DNA of 64,000 bases from Streptomyces yangpuensis (lineage in GTDB: Bacteria > Actinomycetota > Actinomycetes > Streptomycetales > Streptomycetaceae). The notes under the pieces are model-generated. The model was not told the DNA's origin, searched no databases, and saw only the letters and a list, made by a program, of their open reading frames with translations. This document shows positions 1-8,337 of this stretch, in pieces. The stretch's first letter is position 1; every line of letters starts with the position of its first letter. The translations under genes and the position numbers were made by a program. The stretch lies in contig NZ_LBMK01000002.1 in the NCBI RefSeq assembly GCF_001005295.1, positions 547,594 to 611,593 on the forward strand. Reading direction: 5' to 3'.

Positions 1-85
1 CCAGCAGCAGGCACATCAGCGCCAGGTCCGGCCGCTCCGACCGGGCCTGCTCCGCGAACTGCTCCCGCCGGGCCGGCGTGCTCAC
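1..85 (-). CDS. N-terminus of a cut-off protein, possibly transglutaminase-like (partial)
   Basis: Reading leftwards from a GTG at 85-83, an open frame runs off the window edge: V-S-T-P-A-R-R-E-Q-F-A-E-Q, continuing to a leucine-rich L-A-L-M-C-L-L-L. The GTG overlaps the TGA stop of the acetyltransferase gene (GTGA), so the two are translationally coupled. From memory of Streptomyces gene order, the partner here is often a transglutaminase-fold (SirB1-like) protein. Only 28 residues are visible, so the reading frame is well supported but the product name is a guess from context. Confidence 0.6.
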   Translation of the reverse strand, partial: MSTPARREQFAEQARSERPDLALMCLLL

Positions 86-1068
86 CGGGCCGCCCGGAAG
101 TGGTGGTAGGAGTGGTGCGCCGCGAAGCCCAGCCCGTCGTACAGCGCCAGCGCCCCCGCGTTGTCCGTCTCCACCTGCAGCCACGCCGCCGAGGCGCCCT
201 CCTCCAGCGCCCGCCGCGCCAGGGCGGCCATCACGGCCGTCGCGAGCCCCTCCCGCCGGTGCTCCGGATCGACCGTCACCGCCGCGAAGCCGGCCCACCG
301 GCCGTCCACCACGCACCGTCCGATCGCCCGCCCGCCGGGCAGTGAGGCGAACCAGACCGACGGCCCCTCCACCAGGACCCGCCGGGCCACGTCCGGGTCG
401 GAGACCCTCCCGTAGCGCCCGAGCCACTCCTCGTCCGGGACACGGGTCAGCGTCACGGACCCGCTCGCGGGCGCGTCCACGTCGCCCACCGGGGCCAGCG
501 CCCCGATCCGTACCTCCGCCGACGCCTCGGACGCCCAGCCGCGGCGCTCCAGCTCCGCGCAGAGCAGCTCCTGCGTTCCGGCGGCTCCCGTGGCGGCCTG
601 CACATAGGCCGGAAGTCCTCGTTCCGCGTACCAGGAGGTCACTCGGGCGAGTGCATCGTCCAGCGGTATCCCCGGGTCGCCGGCCGGTAGTACGGAGTTG
701 GCCCGCCGTGTGAACCCCGCTGCCGCGCGCAGCGTCCACCCGCCCAGCGGCTCGCTCTCCAGCGGCTGCCAGGACCGCGCGCAGACCCTCGACAGCTCCT
801 CGAAGGAGGCCGCCGGACCCCGCCGGCGGGCCGGCGCCGCGGGCACGACCTTGCCCGCCACCAGCGACGATTGCGTGATCCGGACGGACTGGCCGTTCTT
901 CTTTGTGATCAGCAGCACACCCTGGTCCCAGGATGTGAGAACTCCGACCGTGTCCGTGAACTCGGGTGATCCGCTCAGTCCGGTCTCCACCCGTCGTACA
1001 GAGACACGTTTACCCACGTCAGCCGGGGTGATTCGGACCTCCAGCAGTCCTCCGGCAGTGATTTCCAC
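82..1068 (-). CDS. GNAT family N-acetyltransferase, two-domain
   Basis: A 328-residue predicted acetyl-CoA-dependent N-acetyltransferase of unknown substrate. The C-terminal third carries the GNAT acetyl-CoA signature: V-D-P-E-H-R-R-E-G-L-A near residues 266-276, followed by the N-A-G-A-L-A-L-Y-x-x-L-G-F element. The first ~75 residues look like a small beta-rich domain (repeated V-T and R-V segments) with no family I recognise. The start is GTG at 1068, with an AGGAGG-rich stretch upstream, and the gene is divergent from fdxA. Its stop overlaps the start of the next minus-strand gene, so the two form an operon. The GNAT call is firm; the N-terminal domain is unassigned. Confidence 0.88.
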   Translation of the reverse strand: MEITAGGLLEVRITPADVGKRVSVRRVETGLSGSPEFTDTVGVLTSWDQGVLLITKKNGQSVRITQSSLVAGKVVPAAPARRRGPAASFEELSRVCARSWQPLESEPLGGWTLRAAAGFTRRANSVLPAGDPGIPLDDALARVTSWYAERGLPAYVQAATGAAGTQELLCAELERRGWASEASAEVRIGALAPVGDVDAPASGSVTLTRVPDEEWLGRYGRVSDPDVARRVLVEGPSVWFASLPGGRAIGRCVVDGRWAGFAAVTVDPEHRREGLATAVMAALARRALEEGASAAWLQVETDNAGALALYDGLGFAAHHSYHHFRAAR

Positions 1069-1185
1069 AGCTCTGTCCGCCCCTCCTGTTCGGATCGTGC
1101 CCGGGAACGGAGATACTAGGTGCGGGCATCGACGACGCCGCGCTCCCGCGCGATATGGAAAGCCCTACCGAGGAGGAACGAGAGC

Positions 1186-1515
1186 GTGACCTACGTCATC
1201 GCGGAGCCTTGTGTCGACGTCAAGGACAAGGCATGCATCGAAGAGTGCCCCGTCGACTGCATCTACGAGGGCCAGCGGTCCCTGTACATCCACCCGGACG
1301 AGTGCGTCGACTGTGGTGCGTGTGAGCCGGTCTGCCCGGTCGAGGCCATCTTCTACGAGGACGACACTCCGGAGGAGTGGAAGGACTACTACAAGGCGAA
1401 CGTCGAGTTCTTCGACGAGCTCGGCTCGCCCGGTGGTGCCTCCAAGCTGGGCCTGATCGAGCGCGACCACCCCTTCGTCGCGGGGCTGCCCGCCGGTATC
1501 AACGGCGAGCACTGA
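1186..1515 (+). CDS. fdxA: 7Fe ferredoxin (FdxA/FdxC type)
   Basis: A 109-residue electron carrier of the 3Fe-4S plus 4Fe-4S class. By analogy with Azotobacter FdI, C9, C17 and C50 should hold the 3Fe cluster. C21, C40, C43 and C46 should hold the 4Fe cluster, leaving C25 free. The long C-terminal extension after the cluster region is typical of actinobacterial and proteobacterial 7Fe ferredoxins. The start is GTG 1186, with AGGAGGAAC at 1171-1179. An upstream in-frame ATG (1120) would add 22 residues lacking family similarity and was rejected. It is followed within 110 nt by a DAP aminotransferase gene, the same pairing as fdxC-Rv1178 in Mycobacterium tuberculosis. Confidence 0.95.
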   Translation: MTYVIAEPCVDVKDKACIEECPVDCIYEGQRSLYIHPDECVDCGACEPVCPVEAIFYEDDTPEEWKDYYKANVEFFDELGSPGGASKLGLIERDHPFVAGLPAGINGEH

Positions 1516-1621
1516 CCTTCACGGCAGAAGCGACCCCCGGTCCCGTACGGCCTTCCCGCCGCACGGGACCGCGGTGTTTTCCGACCCGTCCCACCCGTAC
1601 GCACAGAGAGCAGAGACCACC

Positions 1622-2716
1622 GTGGCCGCAGTATCCGACCGTCTTCCCGCCTTCCCCTGGGACAAGCTGGAGCCGTACAAGAAGACGGCGGCGGCCCACC
1701 CGGACGGCATCGTCGACCTGTCCGTCGGCACGCCCGTGGACCCGGTTCCGCAGCTGGTCCGGCAGGCCCTGATCGACGCGGCCGACTCCCCGGGCTACCC
1801 GACGGTGTGGGGCACGAAGGAGCTGCGCGACGCCATCACGGGCTGGCTGCGCGGCCGGCTCGGCGCGAGCGCCGCCGGGCACCGCAACGTCCTGCCGGTC
1901 GTCGGCTCCAAGGAACTGGTGGCCTGGCTGCCGACCCAGCTCGGTCTCGGCGCCGGCGACAAGGTCGCCTACCCCCGGCTCGCCTACCCGACGTACGAGG
2001 TCGGCGCGCGGCTGTGCGGCGCCGAGGCGGTGGTCTACGACGACCCCACCGAGCTCGACCCGGCCGGTGTGCGGCTGCTGTGGCTCAACTCCCCGTCGAA
2101 CCCGACCGGCAAGGTCCTCGACAAGGACGAACTGGTCCGGATCGTGGCCTGGGCGCGGGAGCACGGGATCCTGCTCTTCAGCGACGAGTGCTACCTGGAG
2201 CTGGGCTGGGAGGCCGAGCCCGTCTCCGTCCTCCACGACGACGTGTGCGGCGGCTCCTACGAGGGGATCGTGGCGGTCCACTCCCTCTCCAAGCGCTCCA
2301 ACCTGGCGGGCTACCGGGCGGCCTTCGTCGCGGGCGACGCGGACGTGCTCGGGGAGCTGCTGGAGATCCGCAAGCACGGCGGCATGATGACCCCCGCCCC
2401 GGTCCAGGCGGCCACCGTGGCGGCGCTCGGCGACGACCTGCACGTGGCCGAGCAGCGCGGGCGCTACGCGGCCCGCCGTGCGGCGCTCCGGACGGCCCTG
2501 GAGGCCCACGGCTTCCGCGTCGAGCACAGCGAGGCGAGCCTGTACCTGTGGGTGACCCGGGACGAGCCCTGCTGGGACACCGTGGCCCACCTCGCGGACC
2601 TGGGCATCCTGGTGGCGCCCGGCGACTTCTACGGCGAGGCGGGCGCGCGCTTCGTGCGCGTCGCCTTCACCGCCACCGACGAGCGCGTGGAGGCCGCGGT
2701 CAAGCGCCTCGGCTGA
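1622..2716 (+). CDS. dapC: Succinyl-diaminopimelate aminotransferase (class I/II, PLP)
   Basis: Predicted to transaminate N-succinyl-2-amino-6-ketopimelate in lysine/meso-DAP synthesis, feeding the cell wall. The protein is 364 residues from GTG 1622. Class I aminotransferase landmarks are S-P-S-N-P-T-G (N160), S-D-E-C-Y (D188), and the PLP lysine in S-L-S-K-R-S-N-L-A-G (K224), with a C-terminal R-F-V-R-V-A-F. An alternative start 16 codons upstream (1574) has no good ribosome site. The downstream desuccinylase gene dapE at 4509 catalyses the following step of the same branch. A strong hairpin ends the unit. Confidence 0.92.
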   Translation: MAAVSDRLPAFPWDKLEPYKKTAAAHPDGIVDLSVGTPVDPVPQLVRQALIDAADSPGYPTVWGTKELRDAITGWLRGRLGASAAGHRNVLPVVGSKELVAWLPTQLGLGAGDKVAYPRLAYPTYEVGARLCGAEAVVYDDPTELDPAGVRLLWLNSPSNPTGKVLDKDELVRIVAWAREHGILLFSDECYLELGWEAEPVSVLHDDVCGGSYEGIVAVHSLSKRSNLAGYRAAFVAGDADVLGELLEIRKHGGMMTPAPVQAATVAALGDDLHVAEQRGRYAARRAALRTALEAHGFRVEHSEASLYLWVTRDEPCWDTVAHLADLGILVAPGDFYGEAGARFVRVAFTATDERVEAAVKRLG

Positions 2717-2728
2717 CCGGTGACATGC

Positions 2729-2769
2729 CCGAGGGGGCCGGGAGTGTCTGCCACTCCCGGCCCCCTCGG
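2729..2769. terminator. Bidirectional hairpin terminator
   Basis: A perfect 18-bp inverted repeat (arms 2729-2746 and 2752-2769, 5-nt loop) lies between the convergent dapC and small secreted-protein genes. There is no U-tract, as is usual for Streptomyces terminators. Confidence 0.8.
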
Positions 2770-2782
2770 CGTTCTCCGGGCG

Positions 2783-3139
2783 TCAGCCGCCCAGCGGCAG
2801 GCCGCCGGGCAGGCCACCGCCCAGGGGCAGCGAGGAGACCGGCAGCTCCTGGGTCGTGGGCAGGCCGCCGAGCAGGCCGCCCGCCTGGCCGGCCAGGTCG
2901 GACGCGGGCGCCGGCAGGGACTTGGTGGCGGCACCCGCGTTGCCGAGGGCGTCGGCGGCCGTTCCCGTGGCCGTCTCGGCGGTCGCCTCGGGGGCGTCCG
3001 TGGCGGTGAGTGCGCCCAGCTGCGGCACGGACTCCAGACCGGCGGCGTTGGCTGCGCCGGCCGCACCGACCACGGGAGCTGCCCCGGCTGCGACGAGCAG
3101 CGCGGCACGGGCGATCCGACGGGTCAGGGGGAGGGACAT
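2783..3139 (-). CDS. Small secreted Ala/Gly/Leu-rich protein
   Basis: 118 residues with a clear Sec signal peptide: a basic start M-S-L-P-L-T-R-R, a hydrophobic core, and probable cleavage after A-N-A-A near residue 33. The mature part is low-complexity, rich in Ala, Thr and Pro, and ends in G-G-L-x-G-G-L-P repeats (residues 86-118). There are no cysteines, so it is not a chaplin. Streptomyces homologues are often labelled ATP-binding protein, but I see no P-loop. The role is unknown; a cell-surface or matrix function is only a guess. It appears monocistronic. Confidence 0.75.
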   Translation of the reverse strand: MSLPLTRRIARAALLVAAGAAPVVGAAGAANAAGLESVPQLGALTATDAPEATAETATGTAADALGNAGAATKSLPAPASDLAGQAGGLLGGLPTTQELPVSSLPLGGGLPGGLPLGG

Positions 3140-3316
3140 GATGCTCCTAAGCGGTAGCGGCTGAGTACGGCCTGCCTAACCGCTCGCGGGGCGGGTGGAG
3201 TTGCGGCACCGCCGGGTAAAGGATCGGTAACGCATCGTTTAATCGGCTTCCGCGACAAGCGCACCGGATCGCGCCGACCAGGGGTTCCGTGCGTTCCCGG
3301 GCCCGGCGGGCACGAT

Positions 3317-3344
3317 GGTGATCACCCCCGCAGGAGTGATCACT
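3317..3344. promoter_or_regulatory. Paired palindromes (possible operator) in a 298-nt non-coding gap
   Basis: Two 10-bp palindromes, GGTGATCACC (3317-3326) and AGTGATCACT (3335-3344), share the core GTGATCAC and are centred 18 bp apart. They lie in the gap between two minus-strand genes (3140-3437), about 180 bp upstream of the secreted-protein start. The arrangement suggests a repressor binding as two dimers. I cannot assign the regulator. The rest of the gap has no convincing gene. Confidence 0.4.
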
Positions 3345-3437
3345 CGTACGCGCGGCCGGGTGCCCCCGGGGTGCTCCCGAACGCCTCCGCGCGCCCCGTG
3401 CGGGCTCCGCCCGGCGTCCGCACGGCGTCCGCACGGA

Positions 3438-4421
3438 TCAGCGGGCCAGGAAGATCCGGACCTCGCCGGGGGCCGCGCCGTAGGGATCGGCGTCGCCGTT
3501 CTTCGCGCCCGCGCCGCCCTTGTCCTGCCACCGGCCCCGGTCCTTGCCCGCGACCCAGCCGCGCAGGTCGTAGGACACCCTGGCGATCCCCAGCTCGCGC
3601 GAGTTGGCCACCGCCCAGTGGGCCATCGCCCGGCTGCGGCGCGTCGCGGCCTCGCCCGCCTCCTTCTTCTCCACCATCGCGACCTCGGGCTCCTGGACCA
3701 CCCGGCCACCGCCGCCGTTGCGGCCCGCCTGACCGCCCTGGCCGCCCTCCGGCCCGAAGGTGTGCATCCCGTCCTTGCCGAAGATCCGTACCAGGCCCTC
3801 CCGCACCTTCTCCGGGTCGCCGGGTTCCGTGGGCGCCGGCCCGCCGCAGTCCAGGACGCCGCCGCCGGCGAAGGCCGCGGTCAGCACGGTCGCGTCCGGC
3901 TCGTGCTTGGCGTAGGCCTGCGGGTAACCGCTGCGCTGCACCTTCTGCGCGGCCACCGTCAGCGGCAGCCGCGAGTACCCGGGCACGTCGACGAGATGGT
4001 CGTAGAAGATCGCGGCCGAATAGACCGGGTCCGTGATCTGCTCCGGCGTGCCCCAGCCCATCGACGGCCGCTGCTGGAAGAGGCCCAGCGAGTCGCGGTC
4101 GCCGTGGTCGAGGTTGCGCAGGGCGGACTCCTGCATGGCGGTCGCCAGGGCGATGGTGACGGCCCGGTCGGGCAGCCCCTTGGCGATGCCGACGGCGGCT
4201 ATCGTCGCCGCGTTCGCCGCCTGCTCCGGGGACATCTCGTACTTGTCGGAGCTGCCGTCACGACCGGACGCGTCCGCACTGGCGACACAGAAGGGCGCGC
4301 CACCGCCGACCGAGGCGCGCTGCACGGCGAAGTACCCGATCACCGAAAGGAGAACGAGCAGGCCGACGACCACACGCAGCAGCCTGCGGCGGCGAGGACG
4401 GGGTTCACGGATCTCGGACAC
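3438..4421 (-). CDS. Membrane-anchored lysozyme/transglycosylase-fold protein (often mislabelled heavy metal transporter)
   Basis: 327 residues. A basic N-terminus (R-P-R-R-R-R) precedes a single membrane helix at about residues 13-33, so most of the protein should be extracytoplasmic. Residues ~75-150 contain A-M-Q-E-S-A-L-R-N-L, then G-D-R-D-S-L-G-L-F-Q-Q-R-P-S-M-G-W-G, the pattern of SLT/lysozyme-like domains in which the Glu of Q-E-S is the candidate catalytic acid. The Gly-rich segment near residue 230 looks like a linker. The start is GTG 4421; another GTG three codons upstream (4430) is possible. The gene is divergent from dapE. The fold call is inference from motif spacing; I see no metal-transport feature. 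Confidence 0.75.
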   Translation of the reverse strand: MSEIREPRPRRRRLLRVVVGLLVLLSVIGYFAVQRASVGGGAPFCVASADASGRDGSSDKYEMSPEQAANAATIAAVGIAKGLPDRAVTIALATAMQESALRNLDHGDRDSLGLFQQRPSMGWGTPEQITDPVYSAAIFYDHLVDVPGYSRLPLTVAAQKVQRSGYPQAYAKHEPDATVLTAAFAGGGVLDCGGPAPTEPGDPEKVREGLVRIFGKDGMHTFGPEGGQGGQAGRNGGGGRVVQEPEVAMVEKKEAGEAATRRSRAMAHWAVANSRELGIARVSYDLRGWVAGKDRGRWQDKGGAGAKNGDADPYGAAPGEVRIFLAR

Positions 4422-4508
4422 GCGGCCCACCGTACTTGAGGCATATGGCGCGTCCACCGGGCGGACGAGGGACGCTTCGCCACACCCCGGGGCGTTAGGG
4501 TCAGTTCC

Positions 4509-5588
4509 ATGTCCGAATCCGAGCTGAACCTCACCCTGGACGCCGCCGAGCTGACCGCCCGGCTCGTCGACATCCCTTCCGTGAGCGGCGACGAGAAGGT
4601 ACTCGCCGACCTCGTGGAAGAAGCGTTGCGCGGCCTGCCCCACCTGACCGTGGACCGCTTCGGCAACAACGTCGTCGCCCGCACGCACCTCGGCCGCGCC
4701 GAGCGCGTCGTACTGGCCGGCCACCTCGACACCGTGCCGATCGCCGGCAACGTCCCGTCGCGCCTCGACGAGAACGGCGTCCTGTGGGGCTGCGGCACCA
4801 CCGACATGAAGTCCGGCGTCGCCGTGCAGCTGCGCATCGCCGCGACCGTGCCCGAGCCGAACCGCGACCTCACCTTCGTCTTCTACGACCAGGAGGAGGT
4901 CGCCGCCGACCTCAACGGTCTCGGCAAGGTCGCCGAGGCCCACCCCGACTGGCTCACGGGCGATTTCGCGGTCCTGCTGGAGCCCTCGAACGCCGAGGTC
5001 GAGGGCGGCTGCCAGGGCACCCTGCGGGTGCTGCTGCGCACGTCCGGCGAGCGCGCCCACTCCGCCCGCAGCTGGATGGGCTCCAACGCCATCCACGCGG
5101 CGAGCCCGATCCTGGCCCGGCTCGCGGCGTACGAGGCCCGCAAGCCCGTCATCGACGGCCTGGAGTACCACGAGGGCCTCAACGCGGTCCGTATCGAGGG
5201 CGGCGTCGCCAACAACGTCATCCCCGACGCCTGCACTGTGACGGTCAACTTCCGCTTCGCCCCGGACCGCAGCATGGACGACGCGATCGGCCATGTCCGG
5301 GAGGTCTTCGCGGACTGCGGTGTCGACGAGTTCGTGATCGACGACTTCTCCGGCGGCGCCCTCCCCGGCCTCTCCCACCCGGCCGCGGCCGCGTTCATGG
5401 AGGCGGTCGGCGGCCGCGCCATGCCGAAGTTCGGCTGGACGGACGTCTCCCGCTTCAGCGCGCTCGGCGTCCCGGCGGTGAACTACGGTCCGGGCGACGC
5501 CCTGCTGGCCCACAAGGTGGACGAGCGCGTGGAGACGAAGGCGATCCTGCACTGCGAGGAACGACTCCGCGCCTGGCTGACCTCCTGA
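4509..5588 (+). CDS. dapE: Succinyl-diaminopimelate desuccinylase
   Basis: A 359-residue M20-family zinc hydrolase that would convert N-succinyl-LL-DAP to LL-DAP plus succinate in the lysine/cell-wall pathway. Metal-site residues are visible: H72 and D74 (G-H-L-D-T-V), D99 (T-D-M-K-S-G), and E129/E130 (Y-D-Q-E-E). The dimerisation domain follows (H-S-A-R-S-W at ~186). The length matches the actinobacterial DapE family. It is transcribed divergently from the lysozyme-fold gene, and dapC lies 1.8 kb upstream. Confidence 0.93.
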   Translation: MSESELNLTLDAAELTARLVDIPSVSGDEKVLADLVEEALRGLPHLTVDRFGNNVVARTHLGRAERVVLAGHLDTVPIAGNVPSRLDENGVLWGCGTTDMKSGVAVQLRIAATVPEPNRDLTFVFYDQEEVAADLNGLGKVAEAHPDWLTGDFAVLLEPSNAEVEGGCQGTLRVLLRTSGERAHSARSWMGSNAIHAASPILARLAAYEARKPVIDGLEYHEGLNAVRIEGGVANNVIPDACTVTVNFRFAPDRSMDDAIGHVREVFADCGVDEFVIDDFSGGALPGLSHPAAAAFMEAVGGRAMPKFGWTDVSRFSALGVPAVNYGPGDALLAHKVDERVETKAILHCEERLRAWLTS

Positions 5589-5652
5589 ATTCCGCTTCCC
5601 GTCACCTTCGTGCGCCTACCCTGATCCAACGATCAGCAGGAGGGAGCACATC

Positions 5653-6411
5653 ATGGGCAACCCCGAAGGCAACGCTCGTCGTCGGCCCGAGGAGCAGCAG
5701 CTCGGGCCGGTGCTGAGGCGGCGCAGCCAGGTGCAGGCCGGCAGTACGACGGACCAGCGGCTGCTGGACTCCGCCGGGCCCTCCGAGTGGGTGCACACCG
5801 ATCCCTGGCGGGTCCTGCGCATCCAGTCGGAGTTCATCGAGGGCTTCGGCACGCTGGCCGAGCTGCCGCCCGCGATCAGCGTGTTCGGCTCGGCCCGCAC
5901 CCCGGAGGGCTCGCCCGAGTACGAGGCGGGCGTGCGGATCGGCGGCGCGCTCGTCGACGCCGGGTTCGCGGTGATCACCGGCGGCGGTCCGGGAGCGATG
6001 GAGGCGGCCAACAAGGGCGCCCGCGAGGCGGACGGGATCTCGGTCGGCCTCGGCATCGAGCTTCCCTTCGAGCAGGGGCTCAACCAGCACGTCGATCTCG
6101 GCCTGAACTTCCGGTACTTCTTCGTCCGCAAGACGATGTTCGTGAAGTACAGCCAGGGCTTCGTCGTGCTGCCCGGCGGCCTCGGCACGCTGGACGAGCT
6201 GTTCGAGGCGCTGACCCTGGTCCAGACCCAGAAGATCACCCGCTTCCCCATCGTGCTGTTCGGCACGGAGTACTGGAGCGGCCTGGTCGACTGGCTGCGG
6301 GGCACGGTGATCGCCCAGGGCAAGGCCTCGGAGAAGGACCTCTACCTCTTCCACGTCACCGACGACGTGGACGAGGCGATCGCCCTGGTGACGAAGGAAG
6401 TCGGCAAGTAG
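5653..6411 (+). CDS. TIGR00730-family (LOG-like) Rossmann protein, probable nucleotide 5-monophosphate phosphoribohydrolase
   Basis: 252 residues with the family signatures G-G-G-P-G-A-M-E-A-A-N at 110-120 and P-G-G-L-G-T-L-D-E at 174-182. In LOG enzymes this second motif cleaves the N-glycosidic bond of cytokinin ribotides or related nucleotides; the in vivo bacterial substrate is uncertain. The ~70-residue N-terminal extension (polar, then W-R-V-L-R-I-Q-S-E-F) is normal for the actinobacterial branch. A ribosome site (AGGAGGG) lies just upstream of 5653. In M. tuberculosis the corresponding gene Rv1205 also lies between dapE and folP2. Confidence 0.88.
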   Translation: MGNPEGNARRRPEEQQLGPVLRRRSQVQAGSTTDQRLLDSAGPSEWVHTDPWRVLRIQSEFIEGFGTLAELPPAISVFGSARTPEGSPEYEAGVRIGGALVDAGFAVITGGGPGAMEAANKGAREADGISVGLGIELPFEQGLNQHVDLGLNFRYFFVRKTMFVKYSQGFVVLPGGLGTLDELFEALTLVQTQKITRFPIVLFGTEYWSGLVDWLRGTVIAQGKASEKDLYLFHVTDDVDEAIALVTKEVGK

Positions 6412-6419
6412 CACCACCG

Positions 6420-6447
6420 CCGCGGGCCGGCCGCGGCCGGCCCGCGG
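6420..6447. terminator. Bidirectional hairpin terminator
   Basis: A 13-bp perfect GC-only stem (6420-6432 with 6435-6447) with a 2-nt loop lies between the convergent LOG-like gene and folP2-like gene. Confidence 0.7.
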
Positions 6448-6469
6448 GACCGGGCCGGCCGCCGGGGCG

Positions 6470-7330
6470 TCAGGCCAGGCCGCGGCGGGCTACTGCCGGG
6501 GGGCGGTGGCCCTGGATCGAGCGGACCATGTCCAGGATCTGCCGGGTCTCGGCAACCTCGTGGACGCGGTAGACCTGGGCGCCCAGCCAGGCCGAGACGG
6601 CCGTGGTGGCGAGGGTGCCCAGCAGCCGCTCCTTGACCGGCTTGTCGAGGGTCTCGCCGACGAAGTCCTTGTTGGACAGGGAGACCAGCACCGGCCAGCC
6701 CGTATCCGTCATCTCCGCCAGCCGCCGGGTCGCCTCCAGCGAGTGGCGGGTGTTCTTCCCGAAGTCGTGACCCGGGTCGATCATGATCGCGTCCCGCCGG
6801 ACACCGAGGGAGACCGCACGTTCGGCGAGCCCGACCGTGACCCGCAGGATGTCCTCCATCACGTCCTCGTACGCGATCCGGTGCGGCCGGGTGCGCGGCT
6901 CGACCTCACCGGCGTGCGTACAGACCAGGCCGACGCCGTGGCGCGCCGCGACCTCGGCGAGCCGGGGGTCCACCCCGCCCCACGCGTCGTTCAGCAGGTC
7001 CGCCCCGGCCTCGCACACGGCCTCGCCGACCTCGTGCCGCCAGGTGTCCACACTGATCACCACGTCCGGGTGGCGGCGCCGGACCTCGGCCACGAAACCG
7101 ACCGTGCGCCGCGCCTCCTCGGCCGCGTCCACGTGCTCGCCCGGGCCCGCCTTGACCCCGCCGATGTCGATGATCGCCGCGCCCTCGGCGACCGCCTGCT
7201 CCACCCGGTCCAGCGCCGGCTCGTCGCGGAACGTCGCGCCCTGGTCGTAGAAGGAGTCCGGAGTCCGGTTCACGATGGCCATGATCACCGGCTCGTGGGT
7301 GTCGAACTCGCGCCTGCCCAGTCGCAGCAT
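6470..7330 (-). CDS. folP2: Dihydropteroate synthase paralogue, FolP2-like
   Basis: 286 residues with a DHPS TIM-barrel sequence. The first signature is I-V-N-R-T-P-D-S-F (19-27). The pterin-loop position usually occupied by a G-x-S-T-R-P-G motif reads D-I-G-G-V-K-A-G-P-G (55-64). That variant is characteristic of mycobacterial FolP2 (Rv1207), which was reported to lack DHPS activity, so folate synthesis should not be assumed. The other end of the barrel (S-V-D-T-W-R, D-P-G-H-D-F-G-K) is well conserved. AAGGAGGAAAG precedes the ATG at 7330. It is divergent from the DivIVA-like gene. Confidence 0.88.
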   Translation of the reverse strand: MLRLGRREFDTHEPVIMAIVNRTPDSFYDQGATFRDEPALDRVEQAVAEGAAIIDIGGVKAGPGEHVDAAEEARRTVGFVAEVRRRHPDVVISVDTWRHEVGEAVCEAGADLLNDAWGGVDPRLAEVAARHGVGLVCTHAGEVEPRTRPHRIAYEDVMEDILRVTVGLAERAVSLGVRRDAIMIDPGHDFGKNTRHSLEATRRLAEMTDTGWPVLVSLSNKDFVGETLDKPVKERLLGTLATTAVSAWLGAQVYRVHEVAETRQILDMVRSIQGHRPPAVARRGLA

Positions 7331-7412
7331 CCTGCTCTTTCCTCCTTCGGCGGCCCTCGCGCCTCGCCTGCGACCTTAACCTGGTGGCCGGAGTCTCTCA
7401 GGGGAGTTGATC

Positions 7413-7748
7413 GTGTTCTTCTTCTTGATGATCGCGCTGGTCGTGGTCGTGGCAGCGGTCACTCTCGCGGTGATCGGCGGCGGCTCGGAGGCCGTCCTGC
7501 CGGAGGCGGAGCCGGACCGGGTGGCGGACGGGCTGCCGGAGAGCCGGCCCGTGGTGCGGGAGGACATCGACGCGCTGCGGCTGCCGGTCGCGCCGCGCGG
7601 CTACCGGATGGCCGAGGTGGACGACGTACTGGAGCGGCTCGCCGCGGAGCTCGCCGAGCGGGACGCGCGGATCGCACAGCTGACGGCCTCCGCGGACGCG
7701 TCCGGCCCGGTCGGCCGGGTCGACCTCAGCAAGGGCGGTGACCGGTGA
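7413..7748 (+). CDS. Small membrane-anchored DivIVA-domain protein
   Basis: 111 residues: one N-terminal hydrophobic helix (residues 1-22, V-F-F-F-L-M-I-A-L-V-V-V-V), then an acidic linker. A DivIVA-type core follows, with R-G-Y-R-M-A-E-V-D-D-V-L-E-R-L and a heptad-like A-E-L-A-E-R-D-A-R-I coiled coil. Such proteins are thought to position cell-wall or division factors at the membrane. GTG 7413 was chosen because GGGGAG (7401-7406) is correctly spaced; a TTG at 7407 abuts it. The stop overlaps the tag start (GTGA), so the genes are coupled. Rv1209 holds the same place in M. tuberculosis. Confidence 0.82.
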   Translation: MFFFLMIALVVVVAAVTLAVIGGGSEAVLPEAEPDRVADGLPESRPVVREDIDALRLPVAPRGYRMAEVDDVLERLAAELAERDARIAQLTASADASGPVGRVDLSKGGDR

Positions 7749-8332
7749 GCGGAGCGGTCGCGGGCCCCGACGGGCTGCTGCGCTGCCCGTGGGCGCTGTC
7801 CACGGGCGCCACCGGCGAGTACATCGCCTACCACGACGGCGAATGGGGCCGTCCGGTCCACGGCGACGACGCCCTGTACGAGCGGCTGTGCCTGGAGGCC
7901 TTCCAGTCGGGGCTGTCCTGGCTGACGATCCTGCGCCGCCGCGAGGGCTTCCGCAAAGCCTTCTCCGACTTCTCCATCGCCGCGGTCGCGGAGTTCGGCG
8001 CGGCCGACGCGGAGCGGCTGCTGGCCGACGAGGGGATCATCCGCAACCGGGCCAAGATCGAGGCGACCCTGGCCAACGCGAAGGTCCTCGCGGGCTGGGA
8101 GGCCGGCGAGCTGGACGCCCTGATCTGGTCCCACGCCCCCGAGGAGCCCGGCCCCGCCCCGCTCACGGTCACCGAGGTCCCGGCGGTCACCGCGCAGTCC
8201 ACGGCCCTCGCCAAGGCCCTCAAGAAGGCCGGCATCCGCTTCGTCGGCCCGACGACCGCCTACGCCCTGATGCAGGCGTGCGGGCTGGTCAACGACCACC
8301 TGGCCGCCTGCGCGCTGCGCGACCCGGCCTGA
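7745..8332 (+). CDS. tag: DNA-3-methyladenine glycosylase I
   Basis: 195 residues. This base-excision-repair enzyme removes 3-methyladenine from alkylated DNA. Family landmarks are present: C14 in R-C-P-W, Y-H-D-G-E-W-G (~35-41), E-A-F-Q-S-G-L-S-W with the catalytic-region Glu, and V-N-D-H-L-A-A-C near the C-terminus. The Cys/His pairs at the two ends match the zinc site of Escherichia coli Tag. GTG 7745 overlaps the upstream stop. It is adjacent to the DivIVA-like gene, as Rv1210 is to Rv1209. Confidence 0.94.
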   Translation: MSGAVAGPDGLLRCPWALSTGATGEYIAYHDGEWGRPVHGDDALYERLCLEAFQSGLSWLTILRRREGFRKAFSDFSIAAVAEFGAADAERLLADEGIIRNRAKIEATLANAKVLAGWEAGELDALIWSHAPEEPGPAPLTVTEVPAVTAQSTALAKALKKAGIRFVGPTTAYALMQACGLVNDHLAACALRDPA

Positions 8333-8337
8333 ACCGG

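Noticed and set aside
3438..5552. Single 704-codon minus-strand protein
   Set aside because: The first half is antisense to dapE; only the part from GTG 4421 has a real domain and signal-anchor.
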